Positions 35,572-43,064 of a stretch of 64,000 bases of DNA are shown in pieces. This stretch comes from an uncultured Bacilli bacterium (GTDB lineage Bacteria; Bacillota_I; Bacilli_A; RFN20; CAG-449): positions 1 through 64,000 of the forward strand of contig CANQCZ010000003.1 of NCBI GenBank assembly GCA_947591215.1. Direction: 5' to 3'. A program made the translations under genes and the position numbers. Below the pieces are notes generated by a model. It searched no databases. It was not told where the DNA came from and saw only the letters and a list, made by a program, of their open reading frames with translations. Numbering within the stretch: position 1 is the first letter of the stretch; each line of letters opens with the position of its first letter.

Positions 35572-36897
35572 ATGAAAAAAAAGACTTCTCCATTTAGATA
35601 TTCGACCGGTCTTTTTGCGTTAACGCTTCTTACGCAACTTTTTCACGGATTTTCTTATACATATTATGTCGATCAAGCGGCACTTATAACGATTAACCTT
35701 GCAACTTTAAGTAAAATAATCTTTGTAATCGTCGATGGTGTCAATGATGTTATATTTTCGGCTTTAAGTGAAAAAACGCGTAGCCGTTGGGGAAAGCGAT
35801 TGCCGTGGTTAGTAACCTGCATGCCTTTTTTAGCATTATCTGTAATTTTGACTTATGCTGTAAGTCCTGAAACGGGTTTTTCGACAATTCAATTTTTTAT
35901 TTTCTATCTTTTTATTTCTATTACTTTCGAAAACTTTTCAACCATCATGTACACCAATTACTATGCTTTGTATCCTGTTTTATTTGTCGAAGAAAAAGAG
36001 CGAAGCAAAGTCTCATCAATCCGACATATCGGAGAACTTCTCGGAATGGCGATTTGTCTTGTAGCGTCACCTTACTTGGTAGAATTGATCGGCTACATCG
36101 GTCTTGGAATCGTTTATGGCATTATTTATATGGCGATAATGATCTATTGTGTGACCGGAATTAATTATAAACAGGCCGAAGACACAGTGAATACTAAACC
36201 ATATTCTTTTCGCCAAACGATCAAAGACGCATTCACCAACAAAGCTTTTTTAATATACAATATAGCCGTAAGTTTTAATCAAGCTTGCCTTGGTGTTTTG
36301 GTGACAATCTATCCTTTATACGCAAAATATGTCTTAAAGGTAAATTCTTTAGAACAAGGTATTTTAATGGGAATACTATTTGTCGCGGTAATCATTTCCG
36401 TGCCTCTTTGGTACAAAGCAATGCAAAAATGGGGTTATCGAAAATGTTGGAAAATCTCATACATTATCTTTCCTTTTTTACTTGCTGCTTTAGCAATCCC
36501 ATACAATTTTATAAGTGGTATTATCGTCGTATCTGTCGTGGGACCGGGAGTTGGAGGAATAATGATTACTCCAGATTTGATGGGTGCTGAAATTATCGAT
36601 ATGGATAAAAAGAAAAATGGCGTCTCAAGAGAAGCTTCCTTTCTATCTATGGGTAGCGTTTTGCAAAGATTATCCGTGGCAATATCTGCGATTTTCATGA
36701 GTTTAGTAAGCTCGCTTTTTGGTTATGTCGATGGCAATAATCCAGGACCAAATCCCGATTTAACTTTCCGTGTCGTGACTGGTGCGATGTTACCGATAAT
36801 CGGTTTTTTAGGATCGATATGTGCCGTTATCTACATTTATCTATCCAAAAAAGATTTTGATAAAATTACCAATAATCTTTACGTTGATAAAAATTAA
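35572..36897 (+). CDS. GPH-family (MFS) sugar:cation symporter-like transporter
   Basis: The 441-residue protein has about 12 hydrophobic segments and the glycoside-pentoside-hexuronide signature VDGVNDVIFSALSEKTRSRWGKRLPWLV (about residues 52-80) plus TTNYYALYP-like NYYALYPVLF. The C-terminal half contains GPGVGGIMITPDLMGAEIIDMD, the loop conserved in GPH porters (family motif D..D in the TM10-11 region). The expected role is import of a glycoside, pentoside, uronide or similar solute with cation coupling; the substrate is unknown and no sugar enzymes sit nearby. It starts the accessory block between pth and prs, on the opposite strand to pth, with an AAAGGGA ribosome site. Confidence 0.85.
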   Translation: MKKKTSPFRYSTGLFALTLLTQLFHGFSYTYYVDQAALITINLATLSKIIFVIVDGVNDVIFSALSEKTRSRWGKRLPWLVTCMPFLALSVILTYAVSPETGFSTIQFFIFYLFISITFENFSTIMYTNYYALYPVLFVEEKERSKVSSIRHIGELLGMAICLVASPYLVELIGYIGLGIVYGIIYMAIMIYCVTGINYKQAEDTVNTKPYSFRQTIKDAFTNKAFLIYNIAVSFNQACLGVLVTIYPLYAKYVLKVNSLEQGILMGILFVAVIISVPLWYKAMQKWGYRKCWKISYIIFPFLLAALAIPYNFISGIIVVSVVGPGVGGIMITPDLMGAEIIDMDKKKNGVSREASFLSMGSVLQRLSVAISAIFMSLVSSLFGYVDGNNPGPNPDLTFRVVTGAMLPIIGFLGSICAVIYIYLSKKDFDKITNNLYVDKN

Positions 36898-36924
36898 AAA
36901 GCACAGATTTTTATCTGTACTTTT
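36897..36924. terminator. Bidirectional terminator between the convergent GPH and DUF1540 genes
   Basis: AAAAGCACAGAT (36897-36908) pairs with ATCTGTACTTTT (36913-36924) with one mismatch and a T4 loop. U-tracts lie at the base on both strands. It overlaps the stop of the DUF1540 gene. Confidence 0.75.
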
Positions 36925-37231
36925 CAATATAGTTTATGCATTTTGCTCCGACTGCTTTTCGATCGACCCGCAAATGATGAACCGTGCATTTATTGGCATA
37001 GAAATGACGGCAAGATGAAGCGTCACATAACACGACATGTTCATCTGTCTCTAAGGAAAAAGGCTGATCAGAAGCAAATTCATACTCCCATTGCGCAAGT
37101 TTAGAATCATCATCTCGTCTTTTTTCATATGAACGGCAATAAGCAGTATTGCTCACTTGAATTCCTTTTTTAGTGCAGTGAGTACAGTAATTGTGATCAC
37201 AAGTATGATCGTGACATTTTAAATTTGGCAT
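36911..37231 (-). CDS. DUF1540-type protein with two cysteine-rich modules
   Basis: The 106-residue protein carries two copies of the DUF1540 pattern: LKCHDHTCDHNYCTHCTKKGIQV...YC (residues about 4-34) and VLCDASSCRHFYANKCTVHHLRV...KC (about 68-98). About eleven cysteines and many histidines suggest metal binding. DUF1540 proteins are common in spore-forming Firmicutes, but their function is unknown. There is no signal peptide or membrane segment. The gene stands alone, convergent with the GPH transporter, with a fair GGAG ribosome site (AAAGGAGTGAAATT). Family membership is fairly clear; function cannot be stated. Confidence 0.8.
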   Translation of the reverse strand: MPNLKCHDHTCDHNYCTHCTKKGIQVSNTAYCRSYEKRRDDDSKLAQWEYEFASDQPFSLETDEHVVLCDASSCRHFYANKCTVHHLRVDRKAVGAKCINYIEKYR

Positions 37232-37401
37232 AATTTCACTCCTTTACTTTGTTAGTATGGCTTATTAAAACCGTTTTATTAAATTATCGGTGATGGTAAA
37301 TAATAAATTTGTAACTTTTAGAATATATTCAAACTAGTTCTTGTGGTTGTTTTTATTGCTTTTTATTTGTAAGATATAAATGCACTAATGAGGTGGATGA
37401 A

Positions 37402-38301
37402 ATGAAATCTTTTTTCTTAAATACTGCAAAAGGAGCGCTTATTGGAATCGCTTGTTTAATTCCCGGAGTAAGCGGAGGAACTTTAGCCATCATTCTTAAT
37501 GTTTATGACAAATTATTAAATGCAGTAAGCAACATTACCAAAGATTTTAAAAAATCATTGTTAACTTTACTGCCATTTGCTATCGGTATCCTTTTAGGTA
37601 TTGCCGCTTTAATTATTCCATTACAATGGGCATTAGCCAATTTCCCATTTCCTACCGCGACTTTGTTTGTCGCTTTAATTATCGGACAATTGCCTTCATT
37701 GTATCGCAATGTTCAAGGATATGAAAAAGCAACTAATTTTTTAATCAGTGCCATTCCATTAATTTTAGTTATCGGGCTTTGTGCCATTAATTTATTTACC
37801 AATACACCTGATGTCACTTTAATAAACATTCAATGGTACATGTATATTGTCTTGTTTTTGGTCGGCTTTTTGGCTTCCGCAACTCTAGTTGTTCCTGGAG
37901 TTTCCGGTTCAATGGTTTTAATGCTTGTCGGATTTTATAAACCGATTTTGGATGTGTGTGCTCAATTATTACATTTTGAAAATATTTTTCAATCTATTTT
38001 AATTTTGATTCCTTTCGGTATTGGAATTATTATCGGCTTTTACTTTATGTCAAAATTTATTTCATTTTGTTTAGCAAAATGGAAAATACAAACATTCTTC
38101 GCTATTATCGGTTTCATTGTCGGTTCTTTAGCGGGAATTTATATGCAAGTTGATTATAGTATTCAAATCGATTTAATCCAAATTATCCTTTCGATCGTTC
38201 TTTTTGTCGGCGGAATTGTCGGCTCATATTCCTTAGATTATTTAAATCGCAAATATAATAAAAAACTAACCGAAGAGGAGTCAAAAGATGAATCTAGATA
38301 A
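37402..38301 (+). CDS. DUF368 family protein, probable polyprenyl-phosphate (C55-P) flippase
   Basis: The 299-residue protein has about nine membrane segments and the twin DUF368 signature GIACLIPGVSGGTLAIILNVYDKLLNAV (near the N-terminus) and TLVVPGVSGSMVLMLVGFYKPIL (about 163-185), an inverted-repeat arrangement. DUF368 proteins such as PopT are established undecaprenyl-phosphate translocases that return the lipid carrier to the inner leaflet. ATG 37402 is preferred over the GTG at 37393, which lies inside the AGGTGG ribosome site. The gene overlaps a PAP2 phosphatase gene by 14 bp, supporting a joint role in lipid-carrier recycling. Confidence 0.88.
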   Translation: MKSFFLNTAKGALIGIACLIPGVSGGTLAIILNVYDKLLNAVSNITKDFKKSLLTLLPFAIGILLGIAALIIPLQWALANFPFPTATLFVALIIGQLPSLYRNVQGYEKATNFLISAIPLILVIGLCAINLFTNTPDVTLINIQWYMYIVLFLVGFLASATLVVPGVSGSMVLMLVGFYKPILDVCAQLLHFENIFQSILILIPFGIGIIIGFYFMSKFISFCLAKWKIQTFFAIIGFIVGSLAGIYMQVDYSIQIDLIQIILSIVLFVGGIVGSYSLDYLNRKYNKKLTEEESKDESR

Positions 38302-38872
38302 TATTGTCAGTCGTTTTTTTCTTGAAAATCTTCATGGCTCAGATTTTATTAATCGGGTCATGATTATTTTTTCTAAACTCGGAAGCGGTGGCACCATTTG
38401 GATTATATTTTTATTAACGATTTTAATCGTTCAACTTTGCCGCAACAAAAAATTTTCGATGACAATCGTCTTTGCCCTTGTAATTTTATTATTAGGGTGG
38501 CTTTTTAATGATTATTTCTTAAAAATCATTATCAATCGTTCAAGACCTTATACTGAAATCGATGGTTTTTCAGAATTTATGATTTCGATGAATTATCCAT
38601 TCCCTTCCGGATCTTCTTTCCCTTCAGGGCATTCTTTTTCATCGTTTTCTGCCGCAACAATGATATTTCTATATCACCGCAAATTAGGTTTAATCAGTTT
38701 TCCACTAGCGTTTGCAATCGCTTTTTCAAGAATCTTTGTCGGCGCTCATTATTTTAGCGACGTTTTAACCGGCTCATTTTTAGGGGCTTCTTTCGGATGT
38801 ATTCATTTTTTAATCTGTCAACAAATTTTTTCCAAAACCCATTTAGGGGATTTAAAATATGCGTCTCGATAA
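38288..38872 (+). CDS. PAP2-family membrane phosphatase, possible undecaprenyl-diphosphate phosphatase
   Basis: The 194-residue protein has about five membrane helices and the three-part PAP2 signature: KIIINRSRP (about 77-85), PSGHSFSSFSAA (about 111-122) and SRIFVGAHYFSDVLTG (about 153-168). These supply the catalytic histidines and arginines. Small PAP2 proteins of this type include PgpB/YbjG-like C55-PP phosphatases as well as phosphatidylglycerol-phosphate phosphatases. The 14-bp overlap with the DUF368 flippase gene favours the undecaprenyl-diphosphate reading (inference). It also overlaps rsuA by 14 bp, so the three genes are co-translated. Confidence 0.88.
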   Translation: MNLDNIVSRFFLENLHGSDFINRVMIIFSKLGSGGTIWIIFLLTILIVQLCRNKKFSMTIVFALVILLLGWLFNDYFLKIIINRSRPYTEIDGFSEFMISMNYPFPSGSSFPSGHSFSSFSAATMIFLYHRKLGLISFPLAFAIAFSRIFVGAHYFSDVLTGSFLGASFGCIHFLICQQIFSKTHLGDLKYASR

Positions 38873-39551
38873 GTATCTGTCTAATTCCGGATATGGCAGT
38901 CGTAAAGAGGTAAAATTCTTAATAAAACACGGACAAGTTAAAGTTAACGAACAAATAATAAAAGACGATTCCTTTCACGTTATGCCTGAAAAAGATCTTG
39001 TTTTCGTCAATGACTTAAAAGTTAATTTTCGTCAAAATCATTATATCCTTCTATATAAACCGGAAGGATATATTTCTTCTACCGAAGACGAAAGCTATCC
39101 TTCAGTTTTGAATCTTGTTAATGATTTTCGCCACGCTGCTCTTTTTCCGGTTGGACGTTTAGACGTAGATACCACAGGTGTGCTACTTCTTACCGATGAT
39201 GGGGATTTAGCCCACCGGCTTTTATCTCCCAAAAGGCATGTCAATAAAGTATATCGCGTAACTGTGGACCATTCTTTAAGTGACAAGTTAATAGATTATT
39301 TTAAAGTTGGTATTTTGCTTGACGGCAAGAAAACTCTTCCCGCAACTTTAACTATTCTTTCTGATTTAGAAGCCGAGGTTATTTTAAATGAAGGAAGATT
39401 TCATCAAGTCAAACGAATGTTTTCTGCTTTTAATTACACCGTGGTTTCGCTTAAAAGAATCCAATTTGATTGCTTGACTTTAAAAGGGTTAAACGTTGGT
39501 GAATATCGTCTTTTAAGCGAAAGCGAAATTGAAAAACTAAAAAACCATTAA
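38859..39551 (+). CDS. rsuA: 16S rRNA pseudouridine synthase RsuA family
   Basis: The 230-residue protein has an N-terminal S4 domain (MRLDKYLSNSGYGSRKEVKFLIKHGQVKVN) and the RsuA/RluB-type catalytic domain with GRLDVDTTGVLLLTDDGDLAHRLLSPKRHVNKVYRV, where the GRLD aspartate is catalytic. The LNEGRFHQVKRMF block follows. It probably makes pseudouridine 516 in 16S rRNA, although paralogues with 23S targets exist. It is the last gene of the DUF368-PAP2-rsuA run and overlaps the PAP2 gene by 14 bp. Confidence 0.93.
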   Translation: MRLDKYLSNSGYGSRKEVKFLIKHGQVKVNEQIIKDDSFHVMPEKDLVFVNDLKVNFRQNHYILLYKPEGYISSTEDESYPSVLNLVNDFRHAALFPVGRLDVDTTGVLLLTDDGDLAHRLLSPKRHVNKVYRVTVDHSLSDKLIDYFKVGILLDGKKTLPATLTILSDLEAEVILNEGRFHQVKRMFSAFNYTVVSLKRIQFDCLTLKGLNVGEYRLLSESEIEKLKNH

Positions 39552-39603
39552 AATCAGTGTTCTTAGGAACATATTCACTAACGGTTACAATTTAACATTT
39601 CGC

Positions 39604-39643
39604 ATTTAAACATCTACAATTTTCTATTTAAACATGCTAAAAT
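39604..39643 (+). promoter_or_regulatory. Candidate ppdK promoter with a 10-bp direct repeat
   Basis: An extended -10 TGCTAAAAT is at 39635-39643. ATTTAAACAT occurs at 39604-39613 and 39626-39635, starts 22 bp apart (two helical turns), suggesting a regulator site. The start would be about 55 nt before the ppdK ATG. Confidence 0.5.
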
Positions 39644-39660
39644 AGCGAAGTAGCATAAAA

Positions 39661-39682
39661 TTGTTAATAATAATATTAACAA
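39661..39682 (+). promoter_or_regulatory. Perfect 9-bp inverted repeat in the ppdK leader
   Basis: TTGTTAATA and TATTAACAA flank a 4-bp centre, 22 bp upstream of the ppdK ATG. It could act as an operator or a weak mRNA hairpin. No known regulator consensus is recognised. Confidence 0.5.
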
Positions 39683-39704
39683 CATAGAATGTAGGAGGAA
39701 ATTT

Positions 39705-42338
39705 ATGCAAAAAAAGTACGTATACCACTTTAAAGAAGCTTACGGCTTAGGCAAAGAGCTTTTAGGTGGTAAAGGTGCCGGCTTAGCAGAAATGACCCAT
39801 ATCGGAGTTCCGATTCCACAAGGATTCACGGTCACAACTGAAGCTTGTACTCTTTATTACGAAAGTGGCAAAGTTCTCCCAGACTATTTAGTCAAGGAAA
39901 TTTATGAAGCTGTTCACGCAGTTGAAAAAGAAACCGGCAAAAACTTTGGCGGAGATAAAAATCCGTTATTAGTCAGCGTTCGTTCCGGAGCTCGGGTTTC
40001 TATGCCTGGTATGATGGACACCATCTTAAACTTAGGTTTAAATGATAAAACAGTCGAAGCTCTAGCGAAAGAAACCAACAACGAAAGATTTGCTTACGAT
40101 TGCTATCGTCGTTTTATTTTGATGTTTACCAACATCGCTAAAGGTCATCCAAGAACCGACATGGATAAAATGCTTGATGATCTTAAAGAAGCTCGTGGCT
40201 ATAAGTTAGATACTGAAGTTACTGCTTCCGAACTTAAAGAATTAGTTGCAAAATATAAAGATTACTATAAAAAGACCTTCAATGAAGATTTCCCAAGTGA
40301 TCCATATGTACAAGTAATTGAAGCAGTTACCGCTGTTTTCCGTTCATGGGATAACCCAAGAGCCAATGTCTATCGTATGATGAACAATATTCCATATAGT
40401 TGGGGTACTGCCGTCAACGTTCAATCGATGGCTTTCGGAAATAAGGGCGAAACTTCCGGTACCGGCGTGGCCTTCTCACGTGATCCGGCAACCGGAGAAA
40501 AAGTAATTTCTGCTGAATATTTACCAAATGCACAAGGCGAAGACGTTGTCGCTGGAATTCGTACTCCACTTCACATTGATGAATTGAAGAGAAGAATGCC
40601 TGAAGTTTATGAACAATTTGTTGAAACCATTAAAAAGATGGAGAATCACTACCGCGACATGCAAGATATGGAATTCACCGTCGAAGAAGGTAAACTTTAC
40701 TTCTTACAAACACGTAATGGTAAAAGAACACCTGCTGCCGCGTTAAAAATAGCTTGCGACCTTGTCGATGAAAAATTAATTTCAGAAGACGAAGCTGTTT
40801 TAAGAATCGATGCTTTATCATTCGATAAGTTGTTACTCCCAGGCTTTGACAAAGATGAATTGGCTAAAGCTACCCCAGTCGCCGAAGGTTTGGCGGCTGG
40901 TCCAGGAGCCGGAACCGGTAAATTAGCCTTTACTGCCGAAGAAGCCGAAAAAAGACATGCTAATGGCGAAAAAGTCGTTTTAGTCCGTGCTGAAACCTCC
41001 CCAGAAGATATCGTCGGTATGGTTGCCGCTGAAGGTATTCTCACCATGCGTGGTGGTATGACTTCACACGCTGCCGTCGTTGCTCGTGGTATGGGTAAAT
41101 GCTGTGTCTGTGGTTGTAAAGAAGCTTTAATCGATGAAGAAAAGAGAACTTTAACAATCGGTGGAAAAGTTTATACTGAAAACGACGTTTTCTCCTTAGA
41201 TGGTTCTACCGGAAAGGTTTATGTCGGTGCTATCAAGACCGTTAGTCCGGATTTAACCGCTGGTTATTTTGGAAGATTAATGGCTTGGGTTGATCGTGCT
41301 AGAAGATTAAAAGTTCGCACCAATGCGGATACTCCTCGTGATGCTAAACAAGCTAAAGTTTTCGGTGCTCAAGGTATTGGACTTTGCCGTACTGAACATA
41401 TGTTCTTCGACAAAGATCGTATTTTCTCAATGAGAAAAATGATTCTTGCTGACAATGTTGCTGATCGTAAAGCTGCTTTAGCCGAACTCGAACCTATGCA
41501 ACAAAAAGACTTTGAAGAATTATATGAAATCATGGGCGAATTAAATGTCAACGTCCGTTTATTAGATCCACCTCTTCATGAATTCTTACCACAAGAAGAA
41601 GACAAGATTGAAGAATTGGCCGTCGCAACCGGAAAATCCGTTCAACAAGTCAAAGACCGTATCGCTGAGTTACATGAATTTAACCCAATGATGGGTCACC
41701 GTGGTTGCCGTCTTGCCGTTTCCTATCCGGAAATTTGCGAAATGCAAACCTCTGCGATTATCAAGGCCGCTATTAACGTCATGAAGAAGGGCATTAAAGT
41801 TGAACCTGAAATTATGATTCCTCTTGTCCTCGATGTCCGCGAATTAAAATTCGTTAAAAATATCATTGTTGAAACCGCCGATCGTTTAATTAAAGAAGCA
41901 GGTGTCAACATGAAATATCACGTCGGTACGATGATTGAAATTCCAAGAGCCGCACTTCTCTCTGACGAAATCGCCAAAGAAGCTGAATTCTTCTCGTTTG
42001 GTACCAACGATTTAACTCAAATGACTTTCGGTTTCAGCCGTGATGATGCCGCCAAGTTCTTACCGGATTACTATGAGCACAAGATTTTCGAAGAAGATCC
42101 ATTTAAGACCTTAGATCAAGATGGTGTTGGCAAATTAGTCAATATGTCTGTTAAGGCCGGTCGTGCAACACGTAAAGATCTTCACGTCGGTGTTTGTGGG
42201 GAAACCGGTGGCGATCCGAAATCGGTCGAATTCTACCACAAGGCCGGTCTTGATTACGTCTCTTGTTCTCCATTCCGCGTTCCAGTTGCTCGTTTAGCTG
42301 CCGCTCAAGCTGCAATTAAAGAAAAACTTGAAAAATAA
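39705..42338 (+). CDS. ppdK: Pyruvate, phosphate dikinase
   Basis: PPDK interconverts pyruvate, ATP and phosphate with PEP, AMP and pyrophosphate; in fermenters it often works in glycolysis with PPi. The 877-residue protein has the ATP-grasp N-domain (LLGGKGAGLAEMTHIG, RSGARVSMPGMMDTILNLGLND), the phosphohistidine domain with LTMRGGMTSHAAVVARGMGKCCV (catalytic histidine) and the C-terminal PEP/pyruvate domain (GLCRTEHMFF, GTNDLTQMTFGFSRDD, GVCGETGGDPKSVEF). The SHAA(V) region and length identify PPDK rather than PEP synthase. It has a very strong TAGGAGG site and C-ending codons (ACC, GTC) more often than its neighbours, suggesting high expression. It runs head-on to replication from oriC. 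PPDK regulatory kinase is not in the window. Confidence 0.98.
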   Translation: MQKKYVYHFKEAYGLGKELLGGKGAGLAEMTHIGVPIPQGFTVTTEACTLYYESGKVLPDYLVKEIYEAVHAVEKETGKNFGGDKNPLLVSVRSGARVSMPGMMDTILNLGLNDKTVEALAKETNNERFAYDCYRRFILMFTNIAKGHPRTDMDKMLDDLKEARGYKLDTEVTASELKELVAKYKDYYKKTFNEDFPSDPYVQVIEAVTAVFRSWDNPRANVYRMMNNIPYSWGTAVNVQSMAFGNKGETSGTGVAFSRDPATGEKVISAEYLPNAQGEDVVAGIRTPLHIDELKRRMPEVYEQFVETIKKMENHYRDMQDMEFTVEEGKLYFLQTRNGKRTPAAALKIACDLVDEKLISEDEAVLRIDALSFDKLLLPGFDKDELAKATPVAEGLAAGPGAGTGKLAFTAEEAEKRHANGEKVVLVRAETSPEDIVGMVAAEGILTMRGGMTSHAAVVARGMGKCCVCGCKEALIDEEKRTLTIGGKVYTENDVFSLDGSTGKVYVGAIKTVSPDLTAGYFGRLMAWVDRARRLKVRTNADTPRDAKQAKVFGAQGIGLCRTEHMFFDKDRIFSMRKMILADNVADRKAALAELEPMQQKDFEELYEIMGELNVNVRLLDPPLHEFLPQEEDKIEELAVATGKSVQQVKDRIAELHEFNPMMGHRGCRLAVSYPEICEMQTSAIIKAAINVMKKGIKVEPEIMIPLVLDVRELKFVKNIIVETADRLIKEAGVNMKYHVGTMIEIPRAALLSDEIAKEAEFFSFGTNDLTQMTFGFSRDDAAKFLPDYYEHKIFEEDPFKTLDQDGVGKLVNMSVKAGRATRKDLHVGVCGETGGDPKSVEFYHKAGLDYVSCSPFRVPVARLAAAQAAIKEKLEK

Positions 42339-42360
42339 GGAGCATTAACACTACTTATTA

Positions 42361-42393
42361 AAAAACCCTAAAGCGATAAACTTTAGGGTTTTC
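42361..42393. terminator. Bidirectional terminator after ppdK
   Basis: AACCCTAAAG (42364-42373) and CTTTAGGGTT (42381-42390) form a 10-bp stem with a 7-nt loop. T-rich sequence follows on plus and T6 on minus. It serves ppdK and the convergent membrane-protein gene. Confidence 0.88.
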
Positions 42394-42424
42394 TTATGGT
42401 AAAAATTTATTTTATTACATTTGT

Positions 42425-43012
42425 TTAACGATCTTTCGCGGCTTTTACTATTTTAGTTACTATTCTTAACAAATAAATGAGTAAGAAAGCTAAACCAAAG
42501 ATTCCACATCCTAAATATCCATCATAGAAAAAATCATTTTTTATCATAGTGCCCATTAATTCTGAGCCGCACATGACACCAAGACCTAAAAAAGCCGAAA
42601 AGGCAACCCACCTTATAGGGTGAGTTTCCTCACGAACTTCTTTAACAACTTCAATTTCCGGGGATCCTAAAAAATGTTGAATGAACCTATATTTATATTC
42701 ATCATAATAGTGCTTTTCCCAAGATAAATCCGCAAATAGATACATAAAGTAAAGGGTGGCTCCAAGCCAAATGATACCTGCATTTTTCCACCAATCCGTA
42801 CCAATAAACGGACTCATATCTAAATCCGGATCTATCTCGGCATTTGCAAAACCGAAATAGCAGAAAATAGCAATACCAGCAATCATAAAGATTTGACGAA
42901 TAATCCCAATAGACGAAGTAAAAAAGTAGATAAATTTAAAAATGATTATAAAGATAAAGGCGGCAATTGCCATTCCCCAAGGGGTAAAAAGAAAAGTTTC
43001 AAAAGCTTCCAT
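42425..43012 (-). CDS. Hypothetical membrane protein (195 residues)
   Basis: I do not recognise the family. The protein has about five hydrophobic segments: MAIAAFIFIIIFKFIYFFTS and QIFMIAGIAIFCYFGF in the first 60 residues, AGIIWLGATLYFMYLFA near 80, and two more in the last 70 residues. A hydrophilic middle loop (WEKHYYDEYKYRFIQHFLG, EIEVVKEVREETHP) separates the two halves. It shares a bidirectional terminator with ppdK and lies 52 bp after the GT-C gene on the same strand, so the two may be co-transcribed. Ribosome site AAGAAGGA precedes ATG. Function unknown. Confidence 0.75.
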   Translation of the reverse strand: MEAFETFLFTPWGMAIAAFIFIIIFKFIYFFTSSIGIIRQIFMIAGIAIFCYFGFANAEIDPDLDMSPFIGTDWWKNAGIIWLGATLYFMYLFADLSWEKHYYDEYKYRFIQHFLGSPEIEVVKEVREETHPIRWVAFSAFLGLGVMCGSELMGTMIKNDFFYDGYLGCGIFGLAFLLIYLLRIVTKIVKAAKDR

Positions 43013-43064
43013 AAATAAATCCTTCTTTCAAAAATGGGTCAAAGATAACAAGCGGTGTACAATA

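Noticed and set aside
39557-39571. TGTTC-TTAG-GAACA as terminator of rsuA
   Set aside because: The stem is only 5 bp and no T-tract follows.
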